Shown: positions 1-8,514, numbered from the stretch's first letter. The stretch is DNA of 21,330 nucleotides from an uncultured Pseudoxanthomonas sp. (GCA_937975725.1 CALJUL010000131.1:1-21330), one strand, 5' to 3'. Notes: generated from the sequence alone by a model not told the origin. Made by a program: numbers and translations.

Positions 1-680
1 TTGTCGGTCAGCAGCATGGTCACCGCGCCCGCCAGCACCGGCATCACCGCGATCAGCAGGAACGCGGTGATCAGCCAGGTCCAGCAGAAGATCGGCATCT
101 TCAGCAGGTCGATGCCCGGCGCGCGCATGTTCAGCACCGTGGCGATGATGTTGATCGCGCCCATGATCGAGCTGATGCCCATCATATGGATGGCGAAGAT
201 GGTGAACGCCACGTTGGCGCCGCCCTGCAGCGACAGCGGCGGGTACAGCGTCCAGCCGCCGGCCGGCGCGCCGCCCGGCAGGAACAGCGACATCAGCAGC
301 AGGGTGAAGGCGAACGGCATGATCCAGAAGGACCAGTTGTTCATGCGCGGCAGCGCCATGTCCGGCGCGCCGATCTGCAGCGGCACCATCCAGTTGGCCA
401 GGCCGACGAAGGCCGGCATCACGCCGCCGAAGATCATGACCAGCGCGTGCACCGTGGTCATCTGGTTGAAGAACTCGGGGCTGATCAGTTGCAGGCCCGG
501 CAGCATCAGCTCGGCGCGGATCATCACCGACATGCCGGCGCCGATGATGAACATGATGAAGCTGAAGACCAGGTAGAGGGTACCGATGTCCTTGTGGTTC
601 GTGGAGAAGAACCACCGGTCGATGAAGCCCTGCTGGTGACCGTGATGATCGTCGTGATGGTCTACGGCGGAGTTGGCCAT
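1..680 (-). CDS. coxA: Cytochrome c oxidase subunit I (CoxA/CtaD), N-terminal part, cut by window edge
   Basis: Subunit I is the catalytic core of aa3-type cytochrome c oxidase in the inner membrane. It carries heme a, heme a3 and CuB, reduces O2 to water and pumps protons. The reverse strand from 680 reads MANSAVDHHDDHHGHQQGF, then the hallmark FIDRWFFSTNHKDIGTLYL. About 226 codons are present before the window edge; the family is about 530 residues. His78, within MTTVHALVM, is at the expected place of the low-spin heme a ligand. The His-rich N-terminus is typical of proteobacterial forms. An AAGAGAG sequence about seven bases upstream supports the start. It lies 35 bases after coxB and is probably co-transcribed with it. 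The CuB and heme a3 region is outside the window, so the type rests on the N-terminus and its neighbours. Confidence 0.96.
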   Translation of the reverse strand, partial: MANSAVDHHDDHHGHQQGFIDRWFFSTNHKDIGTLYLVFSFIMFIIGAGMSVMIRAELMLPGLQLISPEFFNQMTTVHALVMIFGGVMPAFVGLANWMVPLQIGAPDMALPRMNNWSFWIMPFAFTLLLMSLFLPGGAPAGGWTLYPPLSLQGGANVAFTIFAIHMMGISSIMGAINIIATVLNMRAPGIDLLKMPIFCWTWLITAFLLIAVMPVLAGAVTMLLTD

Positions 681-715
681 GTGCTTGCTCTCTTGCAACT
701 TGTACGGACGATCGA

Positions 716-1660
716 TCAGCCCTGCGCCTGCGGCGCGGGAGTCTCGGCGGGGGCGGGTTCGGCGGCGGCCGGGACGGCCTCGCCTTCGGCCGGGGCGGCG
801 TCACCGGCCGGCGCCGCGGGTGCGGGCTCGGCGGCCGGGGCGGGCTTCTTCGAGGCCAGCCACTGTGCGTACTCGGCCTTGGGCACGACCTTCACCACGA
901 TGGGCATGAAGCCGTGGTCCTTGCCGCACAGCTCGGCGCACTGACCGCGGTAGACGCCCGGTTCCTTGATCTCGGTCCAGGCCTCGTTGACGATGCCCGG
1001 GATGGCGTCCTGCTTCCAGCCCAGCGCCGGCACCCACCAGGCGTGGATGACATCGTCGGCGGTGATCACGAAGCGGATCTTGGTGTCGGTGGGCAGCACC
1101 AGCGGGTTGTCCACGTCCAGCAGGTAGTGCGGATACGCCTTGATCTGGGCCTGGGTGGTGGTCTTGTCTTGGCGCATGCGGTCGGACTCGCGGTCCAGGC
1201 GGCTGGTGAACTCCACGCCCTCGCCCAGATATTCGTACTTCCACATCCACTGGTAGCCGGTGACCTTGACGGTCATCTCGGCGTTGCGGGTGTCGTACAT
1301 GGCGATCAGCTTGGCGGTCGCCGGCCAGGCCATGACCACCAGGATCAGCACCGGGATGACGGTCCAGATGATCTCGGCGGTAGTGTTGTGGCTGAACTGC
1401 GCGGCCACCGCGCCCTTGGACTTGCGGAACTTGAACATCGCGTAGGCCATCGCGCCGAACACGATGATGCCGATGACGATGCAGACCCACAGCGCCACCA
1501 TGTGCGCGTCGTAGGCATGCTGCGAGGAGCTGGTGACGCCCCTGCCCATGTTGAGCTGCCACGGCTTAGGGTCCGCCGACTGCGCCCAGGCCAGCGCCGG
1601 CATCGCCAGCAGCGTGCACGCCGTCGCCAACCGCTTCCACATCCCATTCACTTGCGTCAT
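716..1660 (-). CDS. coxB: Cytochrome c oxidase subunit II (CoxB/CtaC)
   Basis: Subunit II accepts electrons from cytochrome c at its periplasmic binuclear CuA centre and passes them to subunit I. The 314-residue product has a signal peptide ending near AWA (residue 26), two membrane helices (about 50-75 and 93-113) and a cupredoxin-like domain. CuA ligands are visible: His206 in VIHAWW, then Cys241, Glu243, Cys245, His249 and Met252 in CAELCGKDHGFM. Residues 273-314 form an Ala/Pro/Glu-rich tail with no heme-binding CxxCH, so it is not a fused cytochrome c (caa3) type. It lies 18 bases after the DUF2244 gene and 35 before coxA, which suggests one operon. A second ATG six codons in (MWKRLAT) is a possible alternative start. 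Confidence 0.96.
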   Translation of the reverse strand: MTQVNGMWKRLATACTLLAMPALAWAQSADPKPWQLNMGRGVTSSSQHAYDAHMVALWVCIVIGIIVFGAMAYAMFKFRKSKGAVAAQFSHNTTAEIIWTVIPVLILVVMAWPATAKLIAMYDTRNAEMTVKVTGYQWMWKYEYLGEGVEFTSRLDRESDRMRQDKTTTQAQIKAYPHYLLDVDNPLVLPTDTKIRFVITADDVIHAWWVPALGWKQDAIPGIVNEAWTEIKEPGVYRGQCAELCGKDHGFMPIVVKVVPKAEYAQWLASKKPAPAAEPAPAAPAGDAAPAEGEAVPAAAEPAPAETPAPQAQG

Positions 1661-1678
1661 TGCCTAGACCCCAATGCG

Positions 1679-2155
1679 TCATCGGTTGCGGCCGCTCGCG
1701 GCCGCCAGTAAATCCTGCAGTCTCTCCGCCAGCTCCCGGCGTTCGGCCGGTCCCAGGAAGTCGCCCACCCGGACCTGCCTGCCGCTGGAAGCCAGCGAAA
1801 TCCTTTCGCCGTCCCGCTCGATGCACAGGCGCACCCAGTAGGGATGCGCCCGGAACACCGCACCGGCCCGGGACCGGTCCACCACCACAGCGTCCGGGCC
1901 GATGGTGATGTCCTCGCGCCGCTCGCCGCTGCGCCAGAGCGCCCGCAGCGCCGCGGCGACGATGGCCGAATGGAGCAATGCGAAGGCCGGCGCGAAGGCA
2001 TTGCCTCCCCACCAGCCCAGCATGGCGACCACCCACATGGCCCCCGCCAGCACGGCGAACAACTGGACGAACTGGCGGCGCGTCAGCGCCCGCGGCGGCC
2101 GCAGCCGGAGCTGCGCGCCGTGTCCGTCCCACGATGACGGCACCACTTCGATCAT
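1679..2155 (-). CDS. DUF2244 family membrane protein, first gene of the cox cluster
   Basis: This 158-residue protein of unknown function begins MIEVVPSSWDG. It has two adjacent hydrophobic segments (about 28-47 and 53-73), then a soluble C-terminal half rich in charged residues, including DITIGPDAVVVDR and RVGDFLGPAERREL. This layout matches the DUF2244 family of integral membrane proteins, which is often found beside cytochrome c oxidase genes; I recall this and cannot check it here. The reading frame stays open upstream to 2353, but the extra codons are low-complexity Pro/Arg/Gly, so I start at the ATG at 2155. No clear Shine-Dalgarno precedes it, and an in-frame GTG four codons upstream is possible. 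The 18-base gap to coxB suggests co-transcription and a link to oxidase assembly, which is inference. Confidence 0.82.
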   Translation of the reverse strand: MIEVVPSSWDGHGAQLRLRPPRALTRRQFVQLFAVLAGAMWVVAMLGWWGGNAFAPAFALLHSAIVAAALRALWRSGERREDITIGPDAVVVDRSRAGAVFRAHPYWVRLCIERDGERISLASSGRQVRVGDFLGPAERRELAERLQDLLAAASGRNR

Positions 2156-2194
2156 GTCGCCAGCCACACGGTAGAGGCCGCGGAAATCCGTTAA

Positions 2195-2224
2195 ATGGTA
2201 GCCCCCGGGCACAGCGGGCGGCAA
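2195..2224 (-). promoter_or_regulatory. Candidate sigma-70 promoter for the DUF2244-coxB-coxA operon
   Basis: On the minus strand, TTGCCG (2219-2224) and TACCAT (2195-2200) are separated by 18 bases. Each matches four of six consensus positions. Transcription would begin near 2188, about 33 bases before the DUF2244 start. This is a pattern match only, in a GC-rich stretch. Confidence 0.3.
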
Positions 2225-2383
2225 GCCGCATTGATCCGGCGCAATGCGCGCGGGGCCCGGGCGAGCGCGCGGATGGCGGCGTTCCGGCGCGCCCGGCGGC
2301 CCGCCGGGGCCGGCCTGCGGGCTTTCCGTACCCGCCCGCAGGCCCGCGGGCATACCCGGCCTGCGCGGTGCGTCCTACACTAA

Positions 2384-2402
2384 TGGACTGCCTTTGGACT
2401 GC
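2384..2402 (+). repeat. 11-bp-phased direct repeat TGGACTGC in the putA leader
   Basis: TGGACTGC occurs at 2384-2391 and again at 2395-2402, exactly one helical turn apart and ten bases before the putA start. A weak -10-like TACACT lies at 2376-2381. The position would suit a regulator binding site, but the repeat is short and could be chance. Confidence 0.35.
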
Positions 2403-2411
2403 ACCCGCCGC

Positions 2412-5400
2412 ATGTCGACCCCATCGCCCCTGCCGACGACCGCCACGCCGCCCGCCGGCGCCATCGTCTCCCCCGAACTCCCGCCGGCGCCCGCGCCGCT
2501 GCGGGCCGCCATCACCGCCGCCTGGCTGCGCGACGAGACCGAGCACGTCCGCGAACTGCTGGAACAGGCCCGCCTGCCGGCCGAGGAGCAGGCCCGGGCG
2601 CAGAGGCTGGCCGTGGACCTGGTGAAGCGCGTCCGCGCCCGCGCCCAGGACCAGGGCGCCATCGAGGCTTTCATGCGCCAGTACGACCTGGGCAGCGAGG
2701 AAGGCGTGCTGCTGATGTGCGTGGCCGAGGCGCTGCTGCGCATCCCGGACCAGGAGACCGCCGACAAGCTGATCCGCGACAAGCTGGGCGACGCGGACTG
2801 GGAGAAGCACCTGGGCCAGAGCGACTCGGTGCTGGTCAACGCCTCCACCTGGGGCCTGATGCTGACCGGCAAGCTGGTCAACCTGAACGACCTGACCCGC
2901 GCCGACGTGCCCGGCGCCTTCAAGCGCCTGGTCGGCCGCGTCGGCGAGCCGGTGATCCGGCTGGCCGTGCGCCAGGCCATGCGCATCATGGGCCACCAGT
3001 TCGTCATGGGCCGGACCATCGACGAGGCGCTGGCGCGCAGCCGCAAGGGCGACAACGCGGCCTACCGCTATTCCTTCGACATGCTGGGCGAGGGCGCGCT
3101 GACCTCGAAGGACGCCGCCCGCTACCTGGAGGCCTACCGCAAGGCGATCCACGCCATCGGCAAGACGGGGCCGTTCGCCGACGTCTTCGCCGCCCCCAGC
3201 ATCTCGATCAAGCTGTCCGCGCTGCACCCGCGCTACGAGCACGCCAAGCGCGCCCGGGTGATGAAGGAACTGGCGCCCGGCATCCTGGAACTGGCGCAAC
3301 TGGCCAAGTCCTACGGCATCGGCTTCACCATCGACGCCGAGGAAGCCGACCGCCTGGAACTGTCGCTGGACCTGATCGAAGCGACCTTCTCCGACCCCTC
3401 GCTGGACGGCTGGGAAGGCTATGGCCTGGCCGTGCAGGCCTACCAGAAGCGCACGCCCTACGTGATCGACTTCCTCGCCGACCTGGCCCGCCACACCGGC
3501 CGCCGCATGCCGGTGCGGCTGGTCAAGGGCGCGTACTGGGACGCCGAGATCAAGCGCGCGCAGATCGACGGCCACCCGGGCTACCCGGTGTTCACCCGCA
3601 AGCCGAACACCGACGTGTCCTACCTTGCCAACGCGCGCCGCATGTTCGAGCACGGCGACGCGCTGTACCCGATGTTCGCCACCCACAACGCGCAGACCAT
3701 CGCCGCGATCCGCTCCATCGCCCAGGGCCGCCCCTACGAGCACCAGAAGCTGCACGGCATGGGCGACGACCTGTACGCCGAAGTGGTGCCGGCGGACCGC
3801 CTGGACATCCCCTGCCGCGTCTACGCGCCGGTGGGCAGCCACGAGGACCTGCTGCCCTACCTGGTACGCCGCCTGCTGGAAAACGGCGCCAATTCCAGCT
3901 TCGTCAACCGCATCACCGACGAGAACGTCGCCATCGAGGACCTGGTGCGCGATCCGGTGCAGACCGTGTCCGGCTTCGACTCCATCCCGCACCCGCGCAT
4001 CCCGCTGCCGGTCGACCTCTTCCGCAACCAGCCGGCGCCGATCGCCGCTTCTGACAGGAACAACTCCATGGGCGCCAACCTCGCCAACGACAACGACCTG
4101 CGCGCCCTGGCCGAGCGCGTCAACGCCGCGGTGAAGCCCTGGCACGCCGCGCCGCTGGTGCCGGGCGCGGTCGTGTCCACCACCGCGCTGCCGGTGACCA
4201 ACCCGGCCGACCGTCGCCAGACCGTCGGCGAGTGGCAGCCGGCCGACGGCGCCACGGTGGAGAAGGCGCTGGGCAATGCGGTGGCCGCGCAGCCGGCGTG
4301 GGACCGCACCCCGGCCGCCAGCCGCGCCGCCATCCTCGAGCATGCCGCCACGCTGCTGGAGCAGCGCATGCCCGAGTACATCGCGCTGTGCGTGAAGGAA
4401 GCCGGCAAGACCATCCCCGACAGCGTGGCCGAAGTGCGCGAGGCGGTGGACTTCCTGCGCTACTACGCCGCGCAGGCGCGCGCGCAGTTCGGCGCGCCGG
4501 AACAGCTACCCGGCCCGACCGGCGAATCCAACCAGTTGCAGTTGCAGGGCCGCGGCGTGTTCGTCTGCATCAGTCCGTGGAACTTTCCGCTGGCGATCTT
4601 CCTGGGCCAGGTCAGCGCCGCACTGGCCGCCGGCAACAGCGTGATCGCCAAGCCGGCCGAGCAGACCAACCTGATCGGCCATGCGGCGGTGAAGTTGCTG
4701 CACGAAGCGGGTATTCCCGAGGCGGTGCTGCAGTTCCTGCCCGGCGACGGCGCCACCGTCGGCGCAGCGTTGACCAAGGATCCGCGCGTGGCCGGTGTCG
4801 CGTTCACCGGCTCCACCGAGACCGCGCGCGCGATCAACCGCGCGCTCGCCGGCCGCGACGCCGGCCCGATCGCCACGCTGATCGCCGAGACCGGCGGCCA
4901 GAACGCCTTCATCGCCGACTCGTCCGCGCTGCCGGAGCAACTGGTGAAGGACGCGATGGGCTCGGCCTTCACCTCCGCCGGCCAGCGCTGCTCGGCCGCG
5001 CGCGTGCTGTTCGTGCAGGACGACATCGCCGACAAGGTGATGACGATGCTGGCCGGCGCGATGGACGAATTGAAGGTCGGTGACCCCGGCCTGCTGTCCA
5101 CCGACGTTGGCCCGGTGATCGATGCCGACGCACTGAAGATCCTCGACGACCACGCCGCGCGCATGGCGAAGGAAGCGCGCCTGATCAAGCAGGCCAACGC
5201 GGGCGACGACACCGCTCACGGCACCTTCTTCGCCCCGCGCGCGTGGGAGCTGAAGTCGCTGGACCAATTGCACAAGGAGATCTTCGGGCCCGCCCTGCAC
5301 GTGGTGCGCTGGAAGGCCGACCAACTGGACCAGGTGATCGACGCCATCAACGCCACCGGCTACGGCCTGACCCTGGGCGTGCACTCGCGCATCGACGAGA

Positions 5401-5627
5401 CCATCGACCGCATCGCCGCGCGGGTGAAGGTGGGCAACGTCTACGTCAACCGCAACCAGATCGGCGCGGTGGTCGGCGTGCAGCCGTTCGGCGGCCAGGG
5501 CCTGTCCGGCACCGGCCCCAAGGCCGGCGGCCCGCACTACCTGCCGCGCTTCGCCACCGAGAAGACGGTGACGGTCAACACCACGGCCGCCGGCGGCAAC
5601 GCCTCGCTGCTGACCCTGGGCGACTGA
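2412..5627 (+). CDS. putA: Bifunctional proline dehydrogenase / L-glutamate gamma-semialdehyde dehydrogenase (PutA)
   Basis: PutA oxidises proline to P5C with FAD, feeding electrons to quinone, then oxidises glutamate semialdehyde to glutamate with NAD. The 1071-residue product begins MSTPSPLPTTA. The proline dehydrogenase barrel spans about residues 100-540, with FTIDAEEADRLELSL, PVRLVKGAYWDAEIKRAQ, MFATHNAQT and EHQKLHGMGDD. The aldehyde dehydrogenase domain spans about 560-1060, with catalytic Glu826 (AETGGQ) and nucleophile Cys860 (SAGQRCSAAR). There is no N-terminal ribbon-helix-helix domain, so unlike E. coli PutA it should not repress its own gene. The frame is open upstream to 2244, but that part is low-complexity, so the ATG at 2412 is preferred; no good Shine-Dalgarno is seen. 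It has no co-directional gene upstream and is probably monocistronic. Confidence 0.96.
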   Translation: MSTPSPLPTTATPPAGAIVSPELPPAPAPLRAAITAAWLRDETEHVRELLEQARLPAEEQARAQRLAVDLVKRVRARAQDQGAIEAFMRQYDLGSEEGVLLMCVAEALLRIPDQETADKLIRDKLGDADWEKHLGQSDSVLVNASTWGLMLTGKLVNLNDLTRADVPGAFKRLVGRVGEPVIRLAVRQAMRIMGHQFVMGRTIDEALARSRKGDNAAYRYSFDMLGEGALTSKDAARYLEAYRKAIHAIGKTGPFADVFAAPSISIKLSALHPRYEHAKRARVMKELAPGILELAQLAKSYGIGFTIDAEEADRLELSLDLIEATFSDPSLDGWEGYGLAVQAYQKRTPYVIDFLADLARHTGRRMPVRLVKGAYWDAEIKRAQIDGHPGYPVFTRKPNTDVSYLANARRMFEHGDALYPMFATHNAQTIAAIRSIAQGRPYEHQKLHGMGDDLYAEVVPADRLDIPCRVYAPVGSHEDLLPYLVRRLLENGANSSFVNRITDENVAIEDLVRDPVQTVSGFDSIPHPRIPLPVDLFRNQPAPIAASDRNNSMGANLANDNDLRALAERVNAAVKPWHAAPLVPGAVVSTTALPVTNPADRRQTVGEWQPADGATVEKALGNAVAAQPAWDRTPAASRAAILEHAATLLEQRMPEYIALCVKEAGKTIPDSVAEVREAVDFLRYYAAQARAQFGAPEQLPGPTGESNQLQLQGRGVFVCISPWNFPLAIFLGQVSAALAAGNSVIAKPAEQTNLIGHAAVKLLHEAGIPEAVLQFLPGDGATVGAALTKDPRVAGVAFTGSTETARAINRALAGRDAGPIATLIAETGGQNAFIADSSALPEQLVKDAMGSAFTSAGQRCSAARVLFVQDDIADKVMTMLAGAMDELKVGDPGLLSTDVGPVIDADALKILDDHAARMAKEARLIKQANAGDDTAHGTFFAPRAWELKSLDQLHKEIFGPALHVVRWKADQLDQVIDAINATGYGLTLGVHSRIDETIDRIAARVKVGNVYVNRNQIGAVVGVQPFGGQGLSGTGPKAGGPHYLPRFATEKTVTVNTTAAGGNASLLTLGD

Positions 5628-5638
5628 GGCGCCGCTCG

Positions 5639-5670
5639 CGCGCAGCGGGGCCTCGCTTCCCCGCTGCGCG
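5639..5670 (+). terminator. Perfect 12-bp hairpin after putA
   Basis: CGCGCAGCGGGG at 5639-5650 pairs perfectly with 5659-5670 around an eight-base loop, starting 12 bases after the putA stop. The position fits a transcription terminator or an mRNA-stabilising hairpin. No U-tract follows, so intrinsic termination is uncertain. Confidence 0.55.
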
Positions 5671-5739
5671 TTGCCTCCGTCGCCGACTCCGGCCGGCCGC
5701 GAGAATTCCGCGGCCGACGCGCGCAAGGCAAGGACGTTC

Positions 5740-6942
5740 ATGGACGAGAAAATGCAGCAGATGCTGCTGGGCATCCCGGGCGCCAGGCGCGCGGCCAGCG
5801 GCGTGATCCTGCCGATGGAGGGCGGCGGCTTCTACCATGTGCATGCCGTGCACGATCTCGCTTCGCAGCAGGACCTGAGCGACGACGAACGGTTCTACCT
5901 CGCCTTCTGCGCCAGGCGCGAGATACTCCGCCTGCGGGAACTGCGCAACGGCCACGACTACCTGCTGCGCCTGCGCGCCAATGCGCTGGTCGATTCGGCG
6001 CGCGGGGTCAGGGTGATGAACGCCAGGCGCCAGGCCTTCGAGCAGAAGGGGCGCCCGTGGTCGCTGACCGAGTACTACCACACCCGCGACCACCACCATA
6101 AGCAGTACCTGGAGTTGCTCGGCCGGGCGCATCGCAAACGGTTGCGCGACATCCCCGCCGGGCTGGCCTTCGTCCCCGAGATGAACGCGCTGTGCGTGCG
6201 TTCGCTGGTCGGCGACATCGTCGTGGCCTCGGAGAATCTCGAACACTTCTACCGTTACATGACCCTGGCCTTCCACGGACGGGAACTGGGCATGGCCGAC
6301 CTCGACCGCAACCACGCCCTGCTGATCGCGGCGCGGATCGCGCGCGGTTCGGAGGCGCCGGACTTCGACCTCGATCCGCGCGGCGTACTGGAACCCGTGC
6401 TGGAGCGCGAAGTGGCCCGCCGGGTGCACGCGCAGATGCAGTTCACCTTCGGCCACGAATACGCCCATCTGCTGCGCGGCCACCTGGCCGGCGACGCGAC
6501 GGCCGTGGCCGGCGCCGGCGACGTCAAGACCTACGCCCACGCGCTGGAGTATGAGGCGGACCTGTATGCCGTCAGGCACGTCGAGCAGCATGCCGACGCC
6601 TGCCGGACGATCGCCGAGGGCGCCTGCGACGTACTGGTCCATCTCGATTTCATCGGCAGGGTGCACGACCTCTGCGCGCTCAAGGCTTTCAGCGTCTCCT
6701 CCACCCATCCTTCGCCCGAACAGCGCCTGCGCCGGCTGCACCAGGCGCTGGGCAAGCGCTCGCCGCTGGCCGGCGACGCGCAGATCGATGCCCTGCTGGA
6801 ACGCAGCGCCGCGATGGCCGAACGGCTGCGGCGGATCGTGGACGCCGCCGCGGACCGGGGACAGGACCTCATGGAGGTCTATGGCTCGGCCTACCTGCCC
6901 GGCTACAAGCCGAAGCGGTTGCAGGATCGCATCGACTACTGA
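5740..6942 (+). CDS. Predicted soluble M48-like zinc metallopeptidase, function unknown
   Basis: This 400-residue protein begins MDEKMQQMLLG. It has no signal peptide or membrane segment, so it is probably cytosolic. Its middle carries HEYAH at 239-243, followed by RGH, a zinc-binding HExxH motif. EYEAD at 270-274 supplies a likely third zinc ligand (Glu270 or Glu272). STHPSPEQRL near 321-330 resembles the THPP..RI motif of M48/HtpX peptidases. That order suggests a gluzincin of M48-like fold, but without HtpX's membrane helices. The N-terminal ~200 residues match nothing I know and include a His-rich stretch (TRDHHHKQY). AAGGACG upstream supports the ATG at 5740. It is flanked by unrelated genes and has no obvious partner. 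Peptidase activity is inferred from motifs; substrate and role are unknown. Confidence 0.75.
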   Translation: MDEKMQQMLLGIPGARRAASGVILPMEGGGFYHVHAVHDLASQQDLSDDERFYLAFCARREILRLRELRNGHDYLLRLRANALVDSARGVRVMNARRQAFEQKGRPWSLTEYYHTRDHHHKQYLELLGRAHRKRLRDIPAGLAFVPEMNALCVRSLVGDIVVASENLEHFYRYMTLAFHGRELGMADLDRNHALLIAARIARGSEAPDFDLDPRGVLEPVLEREVARRVHAQMQFTFGHEYAHLLRGHLAGDATAVAGAGDVKTYAHALEYEADLYAVRHVEQHADACRTIAEGACDVLVHLDFIGRVHDLCALKAFSVSSTHPSPEQRLRRLHQALGKRSPLAGDAQIDALLERSAAMAERLRRIVDAAADRGQDLMEVYGSAYLPGYKPKRLQDRIDY

Positions 6943-7138
6943 ACCGGGGCGGACCGTCGCGGGGCATGGCGGGGCGCTTCGCCCGCGCCGTCGCGGCCTC
7001 CCGCCGCAATGCCGCCGCGGCCATCGCTGAATCCCTGCGCGGCCCGGGCGGAGACCGTCCCCCCATCCTGCCGGTTTGCGGCGTATTCTGCGTTCCAGCA
7101 AAGATCGGGAGCTTCACGGCCAGCATGGCCCTGCGTGC

Positions 7139-8305
7139 ATGACGACGGATTTCTACAACCTGCTGTTGAGCGACTGCGTGCTCGCGGCGGTACTGCTGGT
7201 CCTGTTCTTCTACGTGGGCAAGGTGTCGCGCGGCGTGCGCGGCATCGCCACCTGGGGCGTGGCGCATTTCCTGTATTCGCTGGGCGCGGCCATGCTGGAC
7301 GGCACCTCGCAGGAAATGGCGCGCGCCGGCGAGACCCACACCGCGTACTGGATCGCCGGCATCGGCGGGCTGCTGGCCTGCGCGGGCCTGGCCGGGCTGG
7401 CGTGGTCGATCATCCAGTTCGTCCAGCAGCGCGCGCTGCGCGGCTGGGAACACGCGCTGCTGCCGGTGTGCGTGGGCTTCTCGCTGGCCGGCTGGCTGCT
7501 GGTCGGCACGGTGGACGCGCAGGGCGCGGCGATGAGCGCGGCGGAAGTCATCATGCTGCTGGTGGTGATCCGCCACCTGCTGGCGCTGCGTGCGCCGCCG
7601 GACCACATGCCCGCGCGGCTGATGGTGCTGGGCTGCATCGTGCTGCTGTGGCTGTACGGCCGCGACCTGGTGGAAGCCGTCACCGGCAACTACGGCCCCA
7701 ATCCGCTGTGGGTCAACACCGACCTGTCGATCTGGTTCCTGCTCAATTTCTGCATGCTGATGCTGACCAGTTTCCGCGCGGCCGAGCCGCTGCGGCAGAG
7801 CGCGCTGTTCGATCCGCTGACCGGCGCGCTCAACCGGCGCGGCCTGAACAGCGAACTCGGCGCGCCGGCGCACGCGTCCTCGGTGGAGCACGGGCTGGCG
7901 GTGATCGCGCTGGACCTGGACCATTTCAAGGCGGTCAACGACCACCACGGCCACGAGGCCGGCGACCAGGTGCTGCAACGATTCTCCGACGTGGTGCGCG
8001 GCTGCATCCGCAGCGACGACCTGTTCGCGCGGCTGGGCGGCGAGGAATTCATGCTGGTGCTGCGCGACACCAACGCCGAGGCGGCGCAGGCGCTGGCCGA
8101 ACGGATCCGCCAGCAGGTGATGGCGCTGGAATTCGCGCCGGTCGGCACCCGGTTCCGGGTGACGGTGAGCCTGGGCATTTCCTTCACCGCCGACCGCAAG
8201 GCGCGCTACGACACTTTGATGCGGCTGGCCGACGAGGCGCTCTACGCGGCCAAGCACAACGGCCGCAACCGCATCGAGATGCGCTGGCATCCGGCACCGG
8301 CCTGA
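7139..8305 (+). CDS. Membrane-anchored diguanylate cyclase (GGDEF domain)
   Basis: The 388-residue protein would make the second messenger c-di-GMP from two GTP at the inner membrane. The first ~235 residues hold about six to seven hydrophobic segments beginning MTTDFYNLLLSDCVL, an uncharacterised membrane sensor of the kind seen in many GGDEF proteins. The GGDEF domain starts near residue 240 (LFDPLTGALNRRGL), with ALDLDHFKAVNDHHGH and the signature GGEEF at 300-304. An inhibitory I-site, RSDD at 291-294, is placed five residues before it, so activity is probably product-inhibited. No EAL or HD-GYP domain is present. The start is uncertain because no good Shine-Dalgarno is visible; an in-frame codon at 7076 would add 21 residues. 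It probably forms its own transcription unit. Confidence 0.93.
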   Translation: MTTDFYNLLLSDCVLAAVLLVLFFYVGKVSRGVRGIATWGVAHFLYSLGAAMLDGTSQEMARAGETHTAYWIAGIGGLLACAGLAGLAWSIIQFVQQRALRGWEHALLPVCVGFSLAGWLLVGTVDAQGAAMSAAEVIMLLVVIRHLLALRAPPDHMPARLMVLGCIVLLWLYGRDLVEAVTGNYGPNPLWVNTDLSIWFLLNFCMLMLTSFRAAEPLRQSALFDPLTGALNRRGLNSELGAPAHASSVEHGLAVIALDLDHFKAVNDHHGHEAGDQVLQRFSDVVRGCIRSDDLFARLGGEEFMLVLRDTNAEAAQALAERIRQQVMALEFAPVGTRFRVTVSLGISFTADRKARYDTLMRLADEALYAAKHNGRNRIEMRWHPAPA

Positions 8306-8490
8306 GCGGGCCGGCTACACCGACGACCCGCTCGCCGCGGCATGCCGATGCCCCGTAAAGGCATCCGGATTACTGCGCGGGATCGCACAGCGGAAGCGCA
8401 CGCCGGGAGCATTGGTAACGACCGGCCTACGCACCGCAGTCCTGCTGCGTGCAACCAGAGTGCAGCGGAATCCAGATGAGCGCCCAAAAG

Positions 8491-8514
8491 AAAACCCCGC
8501 CGGAGCGGGGTTTT
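8491..8514. terminator. Bidirectional intrinsic terminator between the GGDEF gene and fadL
   Basis: AAAACCCCGC, a four-base loop CGGA, then GCGGGGTTTT form a ten-base stem including the A/T arms. On the minus strand it is followed by TTTTCTTTT-like sequence, and it lies 23 bases beyond the fadL stop. It best serves fadL and may also stop read-through from the plus strand. Confidence 0.88.

Noticed and set aside
1566..4343. Very long open frame on the minus strand opposite putA (about 925 codons)
   Set aside because: It runs antisense to the unmistakable putA and overlaps the DUF2244 gene and coxB start. Its translation is His/Gly/Val/Arg-rich low complexity without motifs, a known artefact of high-GC third positions.
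6965..6990. GC-rich hairpin after the metallopeptidase gene as a terminator
   Set aside because: The stem around GGGCG-CTT-CGCCC is only five bases and no T-tract follows; in DNA this GC-rich it is not distinctive.
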